A DNA stretch of 37,544 nucleotides from Pseudoselenomonas ruminantium (lineage in GTDB: Bacteria; Bacillota; Negativicutes; Selenomonadales; Selenomonadaceae): NCBI GenBank assembly GCA_015058655.1, contig SVBX01000031.1, positions 1 to 37,544 on the forward strand. Direction: 5' to 3'. A program made the position numbers and the translations under genes. Positions 30,479 through 37,544 of this stretch are shown here, piece after piece. The stretch's first letter is position 1. The number at the start of each line of letters is the position of its first letter. The notes beneath the pieces are model-generated. The model did not search any database and was not told the DNA's origin. It saw nothing but the letters and a program-made list of their open reading frames with translations.

Positions 30479-31747
30479 ATGGGACAGAGCAAGGAATTCC
30501 TGGATGATGCGGGGAATCTTAGCACGGACGCCCTGAAGAATATCCTGAGCAACACTATAGACACTATTGAAACCAATAAAAACCAAATCTTTGATATCTA
30601 CGAGACTGCCAGGGATGAGGTGGAGCGAAGCAAGCAGCAGCTGGCAGAGCTGAAGCAGAAGGCCCGCGAGACCATCGACCGAGTGGACGAGCTGGCCCGG
30701 GAAGAGCAGCGGGAAAAGCAGAATTTGGTACAGGTCAGCGGAAATTTCAACCAGTACTCCGAGGAGCGCATACGCGCCACCTACGAAAAAGTAAAAGATG
30801 TGCAGGTGGCTCTGGGGGTGGAACGGGAAAAAGAAGCTGACCTGCGGGAGCGGCGTGACAAGCTGGAGTTGCGGCTGAGGAAGCTGGGCGTCATGCTGGA
30901 TCAGGCAGAGCATCTGGCGCTGGCCGTTGGCTCAGTCTTTTCCTATCTGTCTTCCCAGGTCAGCGGGGTCATGTGGAAAATCGAGGCAGTGCAGAAGGAG
31001 CAGTTCGTAGGGGCCAGGGTCATCAAGGCCCAGGAAGAAGAACGCTATCGCATGTCCCGTGAAATCCATGACGGTCCGGCCCAGGATATGGCCAATATGC
31101 TCATACAGACTTCCATTGTGGAAAAGCTGATGGACAAGGATATGGAGGAAGCGAAGCGCACCTTGCGGGAACTGCGCTCCCAGATCAAGGAGTGCCTGGG
31201 CAGCGTGCGGCAGATTATCTTTGATATGCGGCCTATGGCTCTGGATGACCTGGGGCTGGTGCCCGCCTTGCAGCAGCTGGTGGCGCGCATGGCCTCTCGT
31301 GGCATCGTAGCCACGGATTTTTCCGTAGAGGGTGAGGTCTATGCACTGCCCAAGCATGCTGAGATTGCTATCTTCCGCATTGTGCAGGAGGCTCTCAACA
31401 ATGTGGCCCATCATGCCGGCGTGCAGGAGGCCAAGCTTCGCCTGCTCTTTACGGGCATGGCCCTCTCTGTGCTGGTGGAGGATAAGGGGGCGGGTTTTGA
31501 CCCTGAGGCCCGTCGGGCTGAGATTGAAGCGGCAGGCAACGGGGCAGCAGGTGAGAGCCCAAGCGAGGAAAAAGATGCCGAAGCGAAGAAGGAAGATGCC
31601 CTGGGGCATTTCGGCATGATTGGCATGGAAGAAAGAGCCCGCATCATCGGCGCCCAGATAAAAGTCCTATCCGCCCCCGGTGAGGGCACCAGGGTGCATG
31701 TGCGGCTGGATAGAAAGGCTCTGGGACAGAAGGAAAACAAGAAGTGA
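30479..31747 (+). CDS. DegS-like cytoplasmic sensor histidine kinase (orphan)
   Basis: A 422-residue soluble kinase of the DegS/NarL-partner class. Residues 1-140 are a long coiled-coil sensor, as in DegS. The HisKA_3 phosphoacceptor is H197 in REIHDGPAQDM. The ATPase part shows the N-box EALNNVAHHA (304-313), G1 VEDKGAGFDPE and G2 HFGMIGMEERA. A charged Ala/Glu/Lys linker of about 30 residues is inserted between G1 and G2. The start at 30479 has AAGGAG 7 nt upstream. No response regulator is adjacent; a decarboxylase gene follows with stop and start overlapping (TGATG). Confidence 0.92.
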   Translation: MGQSKEFLDDAGNLSTDALKNILSNTIDTIETNKNQIFDIYETARDEVERSKQQLAELKQKARETIDRVDELAREEQREKQNLVQVSGNFNQYSEERIRATYEKVKDVQVALGVEREKEADLRERRDKLELRLRKLGVMLDQAEHLALAVGSVFSYLSSQVSGVMWKIEAVQKEQFVGARVIKAQEEERYRMSREIHDGPAQDMANMLIQTSIVEKLMDKDMEEAKRTLRELRSQIKECLGSVRQIIFDMRPMALDDLGLVPALQQLVARMASRGIVATDFSVEGEVYALPKHAEIAIFRIVQEALNNVAHHAGVQEAKLRLLFTGMALSVLVEDKGAGFDPEARRAEIEAAGNGAAGESPSEEKDAEAKKEDALGHFGMIGMEERARIIGAQIKVLSAPGEGTRVHVRLDRKALGQKENKK

Positions 31748-33216
31748 TGAGTAAGGAAAAACTCTATGCCCCCATTGCGGAGGCCATGCGAAAATACCGG
31801 GAGGATGGGGCACTGGCCTTTCATACCCCGGGACACAAGCAGGGGCTGGGAGCTCATCCTCTGTTGAGGGAATTGGTCACGGAGCAGGGGCTTCGTGAGG
31901 AAGTATCCCTTATGGAGGAACTGGATGACCTCCATGAGCCCACCATGTGCATCGCAGAGGCTCAAAAGCTGGCGGCAGAGCTCTATGGCGCCGGGCAGGC
32001 TTACTTCTGCATCAACGGCACCACCGGGGCGGTGCAGGCCATGCTCCTTGGCACCTTGTCGGCAGGAGACACGGTGCTGGTGCCCAGGAATGCCCATCGC
32101 TCCCTTATCGGGGGGCTGATACTCTCCGGGGCGCGGCCTGTGTATCTGCAGCCTGAAATTGACGCAAGGCTGGGGATTCCTACAGGCATTGGCCTTGAGA
32201 ATCTGCAGGCGGCTGTGGCAGCTCACCCCGAAGCCAAAGCGGCGGTGCTGGTCTATCCTATCTACTACGGCACTACAGTGGATTTGGGGGCCATTGCGGA
32301 TTTCTTGCATAGCCGTGATATGCTGTTGCTGGTGGATGAGGCCCACGGGCCTCATCTTCCTTTTTCTGAGGAACTGCCCCGGGAGGCTATTGCCGCCGGG
32401 GCAGACGCAGCGGCCCTCAGCACCCATAAGATACTGGGTTCCATGACCCAGACCTCCATGCTGCTGGTGAATAGAGAAACTAAACTGGACAGGGAAAGGC
32501 TCAGGGAAAGCATGAGCCTCTTGCAGTCCACCAGCCCCAATCAGCTGTTGCTGGCTTCTCTGGATATCGCCCGCCTGCAGATGGCAGAGCAGGGCAGGGA
32601 ACTGGTGGGCAGGGCGGTGGCCTTGTCGCAGAAGCTGAGGCAGTCCATCAACGGCTTGGCAGGCCTTTGGTCGCCCGGGCCAGAGGATTTCGCTTCGCCG
32701 GGAGCCTGTGGACTGGATTTGACGAAAATCACGGTGCATGTGAAGGATTTAGGCATTTCGGGCCTTGAGGCTGAGCACTACCTGCGCTATGAGCAGAAAG
32801 TGCAGTGCGAGCTGTCTGATGCCTGGAACCTGCTCTTTATCATTTCCTATGCAGATGGGGAGGTGCAGGGGGCAAGGCTGCTTGAGGCTCTGCAAGCCCT
32901 GTGCGGCTATGCTGAAAAGTTGGGGCACAAGCCCCTGCGTGAGGGCCTGCCGCCCCAGGCAGACCGGTGGCAGGAGACAGAGCTGACTCCCCGGGAGGCT
33001 TTCTTTGCGGCTAAGGAGCAGGTGGCTTTTGCCGAGGCTGCTGGCAGGATCAGCGCGGAGCAGGTCATGTTCTATCCGCCGGGAGTGCCTTTGCTGGTGC
33101 CGGGTGAGAGGATAAGCCGGGAGCTTTTGGAGTATCTCAAAGCCCAGCAGGCCCTGGGAAGAAAAATAGTAGGGCCGGAGGATACGGCCCTCGGTACACT
33201 GAAGGTGGTCAAATGA
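31747..33216 (+). CDS. Orn/Lys/Arg decarboxylase family protein (SpeA/YaaO-like)
   Basis: A PLP-dependent fold-type I decarboxylase of about 489 residues, the short form lacking the N-terminal wing of E. coli CadA/SpeC. Features are HTPGHKQG (26-33), INGTTGAVQA (89-98), DEAHGPHLPF (197-206), the PLP-binding lysine K228 in STHKILGSMTQTSML, and the separate C-terminal domain (VMFYPPGVPLLVPGERIS). The substrate (arginine, lysine or ornithine) cannot be told from sequence alone. The start at 31747 overlaps the kinase stop. It is followed with a 4-nt overlap by the tmk-like gene, the same order as yaaO-tmk in B. subtilis. Confidence 0.9.
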   Translation: MSKEKLYAPIAEAMRKYREDGALAFHTPGHKQGLGAHPLLRELVTEQGLREEVSLMEELDDLHEPTMCIAEAQKLAAELYGAGQAYFCINGTTGAVQAMLLGTLSAGDTVLVPRNAHRSLIGGLILSGARPVYLQPEIDARLGIPTGIGLENLQAAVAAHPEAKAAVLVYPIYYGTTVDLGAIADFLHSRDMLLLVDEAHGPHLPFSEELPREAIAAGADAAALSTHKILGSMTQTSMLLVNRETKLDRERLRESMSLLQSTSPNQLLLASLDIARLQMAEQGRELVGRAVALSQKLRQSINGLAGLWSPGPEDFASPGACGLDLTKITVHVKDLGISGLEAEHYLRYEQKVQCELSDAWNLLFIISYADGEVQGARLLEALQALCGYAEKLGHKPLREGLPPQADRWQETELTPREAFFAAKEQVAFAEAAGRISAEQVMFYPPGVPLLVPGERISRELLEYLKAQQALGRKIVGPEDTALGTLKVVK

Positions 33217-33881
33217 AAGGGAAATTGATTATCATAGAGGCAGGGGACGGCTCCGGCAAGGCTACCCAGACCCGAATGCTGTATGACAGGCTGCTGGCTG
33301 AAGGGGCCAGGGTTCACAGGGTAGAGTTCCCCGATTATGAAGCAGACGGTTCCATGTTGGTGCGCATGTACCTGCGTGGGGATTTTGGCGCTCATGCAGA
33401 TGATGTCAATGCCTACGCTGCCTCTACTTTCTTTGCGGCAGACCGCTATGCCTCTTACCGCATGAAGTGGCAGAAATATTATGAGGCCGGGGATATTATC
33501 CTGGCAGACCGCTATACCACCTCCAATATGGTTCATCAGGCAGTGAAACTGATAGACCGGAACGAGCGGGAGGGTTTCCTGGCCTGGCTTTGGGACTATG
33601 AATTCAACAAGCTGGGGCTGCCTGTGCCGGATTTGGTGGTCTTCCTCGATATGGAGCCGGAGGCGGCAGACAGGCTGATAGCCGAGAGAGCCAAGGCAAC
33701 CGGCCAGTCGGATATCCACGAAAAAGACAAGGACTACCTGCACCGTTGCCATGGGGCTTATCTGGAACTGGCAGAAAAGTACGGCTGGGCTAGGGTCAAG
33801 TGCAGTTCTGGCGGTGAGCCGTTGCCGGTTGAGGAGATACATTCTAAGGTTTATGAGATTGTGGAAGCTGCGCTGCGGTAG
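33213..33881 (+). CDS. tmk: thymidylate kinase-like protein (dTMP kinase)
   Basis: Likely phosphorylates dTMP to dTDP. The 222-residue P-loop kinase has GDGSGKATQ (11-19) in IIEAGDGSGKATQT, where typical Tmk has EG-x-DGSGKTTQ; the second threonine position is alanine. The DRY motif is at 98-100 (LADRYTTSNMVHQAV). FPDYEADGS and VFLDMEPEAADRL also fit the family. It belongs to the divergent Tmk branch common in anaerobic Firmicutes. It is translationally coupled to the decarboxylase. A second tmk elsewhere in the genome cannot be excluded. Confidence 0.85.
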   Translation: MKGKLIIIEAGDGSGKATQTRMLYDRLLAEGARVHRVEFPDYEADGSMLVRMYLRGDFGAHADDVNAYAASTFFAADRYASYRMKWQKYYEAGDIILADRYTTSNMVHQAVKLIDRNEREGFLAWLWDYEFNKLGLPVPDLVVFLDMEPEAADRLIAERAKATGQSDIHEKDKDYLHRCHGAYLELAEKYGWARVKCSSGGEPLPVEEIHSKVYEIVEAALR

Positions 33882-33974
33882 CGTTGCTTTTCTTCGGTGC
33901 AAGGAAAAATACCCAAAAGAAACTGCGTCCGGCCTTGGGCGCTGAGGACGATTTACCTGACAAGGAGCAAGACA

Positions 33975-34517
33975 TTGATAAAGGAAGTATTGGTCGTAGA
34001 GGGCAAGATGGATGTGGTCGCCATCAACAAGGCGGTGGAGGCTGACTGCATCATCACCGAGGGCTTCAACCTGAAGCCTGCTGCCCTCAAGAATATCGAG
34101 CAGGCTTACAAGAAGCGGGGCATCATCATTCTCACGGACCCTGATTCTGCGGGGGAGCGCATCAGAAAATTCCTCACCAAGCGTTTCCCGGAAGCCAAGC
34201 ATGCCTTCGTGCCCGTGGAGGAGGCTACCGCCAATGACGATATCGGCATTGAGCAGGCCGGCCCCGAGGCTATTCGCAAGGCTCTGGAGAGGGTGCATAC
34301 CCTGAGCTTTGAGCCGTCCCATGAGTTCAGCGGCAGCGACCTCATCATGGCAGGGCTTTCCGGGGGGGACGAGGCCTCTGCCCGCCGCGCCAAAATCGGT
34401 GAGAAGCTGGGCCTGGGCTTTGCCAATGCCAAGACCTTTTTGAAGCGGCTGAACCATTATGGTGTGACCCGCGAGGAATTCGAGGTTGCGGTGGCAGAAC
34501 TGGATAAAGAGAATTAA
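33975..34517 (+). CDS. rnmV: ribonuclease M5
   Basis: Trims the 5S rRNA precursor at both ends, using ribosomal protein L18 as cofactor. The 180-residue product has the TOPRIM domain with E9 (VLVVEGKMD) and the DxD of ILTDPDSAGERIRKF (D55, D57), and the C-terminal RNA-binding part (LGFANAKTFLKRLNHYGV). The start is TTG at 33975 (MIKEVLVVEG), with AAGGAG 8 nt upstream; the open frame before it is not protein-like. rsmA follows 9 nt later, as in B. subtilis. Confidence 0.93.
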   Translation: MIKEVLVVEGKMDVVAINKAVEADCIITEGFNLKPAALKNIEQAYKKRGIIILTDPDSAGERIRKFLTKRFPEAKHAFVPVEEATANDDIGIEQAGPEAIRKALERVHTLSFEPSHEFSGSDLIMAGLSGGDEASARRAKIGEKLGLGFANAKTFLKRLNHYGVTREEFEVAVAELDKEN

Positions 34518-34526
34518 GGAGCAAGA

Positions 34527-35396
34527 ATGGATAGAGAAGAAAAAATCGTACAGCCCAAGATTGCCAGCCGTGAGGTGACTACTCATATCCTGAAGGCTTT
34601 CGGCCTTCACATGAGCAAGAAGCTGGGGCAGAACTTCCTCATTGACGCGGGCATCGTACAGGGCATCGTAGATGCGGCGGATATCCAGCCTGGGGAACGG
34701 GTATTGGAAATCGGCCCCGGCATCGGCACCCTGACCCAGGGATTGGCGGAAGCGGGAGCTGATGTCACAGCGGTGGAACTGGACAAGAAACTGCCGGCGG
34801 TGCTGGCGGAAACTCTCAAGGCCTATCCCAATGTGACCATTGTGCCCGGTGATATCCTCAAGGTGGATATTCCTTCCATCATGGGGGAAGGCACCTTCAA
34901 GGTGGCGGCGAACCTGCCTTACTACATCACCACCCCCATCATCATGACCCTGCTGGAGCGCCGCCTGCCCATCGAGCGGCTGGTGACCATGGTGCAGAAG
35001 GAAGTGGCGGAGCGCATGATAGCCAGGCCCGGCACTAAGGCCTACGGAGCGCTCTCCGTGGCGGTGCAGTATTACACGGAGCCGGAAATCGTGCTGAATG
35101 TGCCGCCCCGTTCCTTCATACCCGCCCCGGAGGTCATGAGCGTGGTCATTGCCTGCAAGGTGCGGGAGAATCCTGCCGTGCAGGTGCAGGATGAGAAGAT
35201 GTTCTTCCGGGTGGTGAAGGCCTCCTTCGGCCAGCGCCGCAAGACCCTGGCCAACGCCCTCAAGGGGGGCGGCTTCCCCAAGGAGCAGGTGCGGGATGCC
35301 ATGGAAAAGGCAGGCATCGACCCCATCCGCCGGGGAGAGACCCTTTCTTTGGAAGATTTCGGCAAGCTGGCAGATGCTTTTTCAGAGTTGAGTTGA
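34527..35396 (+). CDS. rsmA: 16S rRNA dimethyladenosine transferase RsmA (KsgA)
   Basis: Dimethylates A1518 and A1519 in the 3' hairpin of 16S rRNA, a late checkpoint of small-subunit assembly. The 289-residue product has KKLGQNFLIDAGIVQ (about 32-46), the SAM motif VLEIGPGIGTLTQGL, AVELDKKLPAVL, and the catalytic-loop motif NLPYYITTPI. The C-terminal helical domain with PRSFIPAPEVMS and FGQRRKTLANAL is complete. AAGGAGC lies before the ATG. It is the last gene of the run that starts near 30250. Confidence 0.97.
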   Translation: MDREEKIVQPKIASREVTTHILKAFGLHMSKKLGQNFLIDAGIVQGIVDAADIQPGERVLEIGPGIGTLTQGLAEAGADVTAVELDKKLPAVLAETLKAYPNVTIVPGDILKVDIPSIMGEGTFKVAANLPYYITTPIIMTLLERRLPIERLVTMVQKEVAERMIARPGTKAYGALSVAVQYYTEPEIVLNVPPRSFIPAPEVMSVVIACKVRENPAVQVQDEKMFFRVVKASFGQRRKTLANALKGGGFPKEQVRDAMEKAGIDPIRRGETLSLEDFGKLADAFSELS

Positions 35397-35435
35397 TGTA
35401 AATTTGTATACATTGCAAATACTGTAGTGCTGGTA

Positions 35436-35464
35436 TTGATACTATGCAAAAAATGTTATACAAT
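35436..35464 (+). promoter_or_regulatory. sigma-A promoter of the antiporter gene
   Basis: TTGATA (35436-35441) and TACAAT (35459-35464) are separated by 17 bp, 45 bp before the start codon. Confidence 0.7.
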
Positions 35465-35508
35465 ATTACAGCATAAACAAAAATAAGCTATAGAAAGTAG
35501 GCGTATTC

Positions 35509-37035
35509 ATGGCACATACAGCTTGGGCCGTCCTGCCGCCTTTGATTACCATCATTTTGGCGTTATGGACTAAAGAAGTTTATATGTCCCTGCTGATTGG
35601 TATCTTTGCGGGGGCCATGCTTTTCACCGGGGGCAGCATCCTGGAATCCATCCTCACCATGTTCCAGATTTTGGGAGATAAGGTGGGTGGCAATGTCAAT
35701 ATCCTGGTGTTCCTGGTTATCCTGGGCATTCTGGTGGCGGCCATCACCCGTTCCGGCGCCACCCGTGCTTACGGCGAGTGGGCGGCCAGGAAAATCGAAG
35801 GGCCTCGCCAGTCTCTGGTGGTGACGGCGCTTTTAGGACTGGTCATTTTCATTGACGATTATTTCAACTGCCTTACGGTTGGTACGGTCATGCGGCCTGT
35901 GACGGATAAGTTCAAAGTGGCCCGTACTAAGCTGGCGTACATCATTGATGCTACGGCAGCGCCTATCTGCATCATCGCTCCCGTGTCCAGCTGGGCGGCA
36001 GCCGTGGGTTCCTCCCTGCCGGAGGGCAGCGAGATTGACGGCTTCTCCTTGTTCCTGCAGACTATTCCCTTCAATCTCTATGCCCTTCTGACCCTGGCTT
36101 TCATGGCCTTCATCATTTGGACGGGCAGGGATTTTGGCGCCATGGGCAGCAGCGTGGAGCGCAGCAATGAGCATTTCGAGGTGCCTGAGGAGTATCAGGA
36201 TACGGAGCATGCAGCTCTCAGCCGTGAGGGCAAGGGCCAGCTCATAGACCTCTTCCTGCCCTTGATGGTGCTGATCGGCGCCTGCGTCTTCGGCATGCTT
36301 TACACCGGCGGCCTCTTTGCCGGCGAAGGCAAGAGCGTGGCTGATGCCTTTGCGGACTGCGATTCTTCCAAGTCACTGGTGCTGGGTTCCTTTGTGGCGT
36401 TTGCCTTTACGGGGCTGCTCTATCTGCCGCGGGGCATTGTCACTTTCAATGCTTTCTGCGACTGCTTCAGCCGCGGCTTCAAGGCCATGACTCCGGCTAT
36501 CTTCATCCTGTGCCTGGCCTGGACCCTTTCCGGCGTGTGCAGTGACAAGTATCTCGATTTGGGTGGCTTCGTAGGCGGCGTGGTCAGCGCCCATGCCTCC
36601 ATCATCATGTTCCTGCCTCCCATCTTCTTCCTGGTGGCCATCGGCCTGGCCTTTGCTACCGGCACCAGCTGGGGTACCTTCGGCATCTTGATTCCCATTG
36701 CCATTGCTATCCTGGGAGTGGAGAATACTTCCATGCTGGTGATTTGCGTAGCAGCTATCCTTTCCGGTGCTGTGGGCGGCGACCATGCTTCCCCCATTTC
36801 CGATACCACCATTCTGGCCTCGGCAGGTGCCCAGTGCCATCACATTGACCATGTAAGCACCCAGCTTCCCTATGTGCTTACCGTGGGAGCCTGCAGCCTG
36901 ATTGGCTATGCAGTGGACGGCTTCACCGGCAACGGCTGGGCTGGTCTTGGCACAGGCTTTGCCTGCCTGGCTGTGGTCATGGCTGTGGTGGTTGCAAAAG
37001 TAGATGTAAAGCCGCACTATAAAGGCAAAGATTAA
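35509..37035 (+). CDS. NhaC-family Na+/H+ antiporter
   Basis: A 508-residue inner-membrane transporter of the NhaC/MleN family, which exchanges sodium for protons or couples these to organic acids; the exact substrate is open. About 11-13 hydrophobic segments are present. Family hallmarks are GLVIFIDDYFNCLTVGTVMR (about 110-130) and ATGTSWGTFGILIPIA, then GAVGGDHASPISDTTILAS (about 422-440). A charged cytoplasmic loop lies near residues 205-245. It has its own promoter and a strong terminator, so it is monocistronic. Confidence 0.92.
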   Translation: MAHTAWAVLPPLITIILALWTKEVYMSLLIGIFAGAMLFTGGSILESILTMFQILGDKVGGNVNILVFLVILGILVAAITRSGATRAYGEWAARKIEGPRQSLVVTALLGLVIFIDDYFNCLTVGTVMRPVTDKFKVARTKLAYIIDATAAPICIIAPVSSWAAAVGSSLPEGSEIDGFSLFLQTIPFNLYALLTLAFMAFIIWTGRDFGAMGSSVERSNEHFEVPEEYQDTEHAALSREGKGQLIDLFLPLMVLIGACVFGMLYTGGLFAGEGKSVADAFADCDSSKSLVLGSFVAFAFTGLLYLPRGIVTFNAFCDCFSRGFKAMTPAIFILCLAWTLSGVCSDKYLDLGGFVGGVVSAHASIIMFLPPIFFLVAIGLAFATGTSWGTFGILIPIAIAILGVENTSMLVICVAAILSGAVGGDHASPISDTTILASAGAQCHHIDHVSTQLPYVLTVGACSLIGYAVDGFTGNGWAGLGTGFACLAVVMAVVVAKVDVKPHYKGKD

Positions 37036-37040
37036 GAATA

Positions 37041-37091
37041 AAAAAATACGGGGAAAACGACAAGGCGAGTCGTTTTCCCCGTAATTTTTTT
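37041..37091. terminator. strong bidirectional terminator after the antiporter
   Basis: A 15-bp perfect stem, TACGGGGAAAACGAC (37047-37061) with 37069-37083, sits between A6 and T7 tracts. It serves the antiporter and the convergent minus-strand gene at 37103-37393. Confidence 0.9.
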
Positions 37092-37102
37092 GCAAGCTAT
37101 AT

Positions 37103-37393
37103 TTACCGGTTAGAGTGCTGGTGGTTGGCATATCTGGCCAGAGCCAGGGTATAGGCATCTGGTCTTTTGCCTTCAGGGGCGAGGCCTGTGCGGAGAAATT
37201 CCTGGGCCTTTGCCACATCTTTTTTCATCTTGCCACAGTGCTGCCAGGCATGCCACAGGGACAGCACCCCCCAGGCAGTGCCGAAGGCCAGGTGCAGTTT
37301 CTTGCCTGCGAAGACGCTGGCCACGGTGCCCACGGAAGCAATAGCCAAAGGCCAGCCCAGCGGGGCTTTCTGAAGGTTTTCTTTGATGTGCAT
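37103..37393 (-). CDS. small membrane protein, unknown
   Basis: A 96-residue protein with no family I can name. Two hydrophobic stretches are visible: WPLAIASVGTVASVFAG (about 14-30) and LHLAFGTAWGVLSLWHAW (about 33-50), followed by a basic helical C-terminus (CGKMKKDVAKAQEFL, then DAYTLALARYANHQHSNR). AAAGGAGG lies 8 nt before the ATG, so translation looks genuine. A family C hairpin repeat lies 25 bp upstream of the start, within the probable leader. Confidence 0.7.
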   Translation of the reverse strand: MHIKENLQKAPLGWPLAIASVGTVASVFAGKKLHLAFGTAWGVLSLWHAWQHCGKMKKDVAKAQEFLRTGLAPEGKRPDAYTLALARYANHQHSNR

Positions 37394-37417
37394 AGATGGT
37401 TCCTCCTTTGTTCATTT

Positions 37418-37475
37418 TTGTTTATAAGGCCATTGTTCCAGTTTTGCCGTAGGCAAAACCTCCTCTTGGCCTTTT
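37418..37475 (-). repeat. short hairpin repeat family C, copy 2
   Basis: On the minus strand: AAGAGGAGG, hairpin GTTTTGCC-TAC-GGCAAAAC, then CTGGAACAATGGCCTTATAA and ACA. It matches 18791-18849 in order and sequence, while the hairpin stem changed on both sides. It lies upstream of the gene at 37103-37393. No gene is seen between 37475 and the window end. Confidence 0.7.
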
Positions 37476-37544
37476 CCCACAGGGACTAGATAATATGTAG
37501 TGACCCCCATTTGCAAGCAACGTGGATTTACCTGTACAATGGAT

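Noticed and set aside
33072..34610. A 512-codon minus-strand frame across decarboxylase, tmk and rnmV
   Set aside because: Three recognised plus-strand genes occupy the region, with overlaps typical of an operon.

Overview
The window looks like part of the chromosome of an anaerobic member of the Negativicutes, most likely Selenomonas or a close relative in the Selenomonadaceae. This rests on gene content, gene order and the dispersed repeats; I saw no rRNA or other marker that would fix the genus. Gene order follows the Bacillus subtilis backbone in two places. The block hrcA-grpE-dnaK-dnaJ-prmA-rsmE-mtaB, then rpsU, an nfeD-like gene and floA, matches the yqeT to yqfA region. The run decarboxylase-tmk-rnmV-rsmA recalls yaaO-tmk and rnmV-ksgA. 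No phage, complete insertion sequence, CRISPR array, tRNA or rRNA is visible.

Layout. Positions 1-8100 hold mostly single-gene units separated by hairpin terminators: a FIST-GGDEF signalling protein with altered active-site residues; a broken gene in which the start of the mannitol regulator mtlR is joined to the end of mtlD; an unknown protein; a DUF1097 membrane protein; a HAD phosphatase; NADP-glutamate dehydrogenase; and a protein built from four 42-residue repeats behind a strong promoter. Positions 8259-11436 hold a TPR protein, a two-domain family-2 glycosyltransferase and a free-standing chemoreceptor signalling domain. Positions 11513-20765 hold the CIRCE-controlled heat-shock genes and the translation-modification genes prmA, rsmE and mtaB. 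Positions 20838-25147 hold a HIT protein, rpsU, a short NfeD-like protein with floA, a polyprenyl synthase and tatA.

Positions 25330-28143 form a tight folate operon: folE, folP, folB and a folK-dihydrofolate reductase fusion. A bioY biotin transporter follows, under its own promoter overlapped by a BirA-type operator. Positions 28932-30050 on the minus strand encode a flavodoxin-like protein and a YgbA-like cysteine-rich protein. Positions 30250-35396 form a dense run: a tiny membrane protein with a non-standard start, an orphan DegS-like histidine kinase, a decarboxylase, a thymidylate-kinase-like protein, RNase M5 and RsmA. An NhaC-type antiporter and a small membrane protein close the window.

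The most striking non-coding feature is the density of dispersed palindromic repeats of about 55-170 bp, in at least four families. They lie almost entirely between genes, several directly after a stop codon or directly before a ribosome binding site, and they interrupt otherwise conserved operons (grpE|dnaK, dnaJ|prmA, rsmE|mtaB, nfeD|floA, tatA|folE). No single obviously new multi-gene system was found. The best candidates for undescribed biology are the 42-residue repeat protein, the repeat families placed at operon joints, the mtlR-mtlD deletion scar and the degenerate FIST-GGDEF protein.
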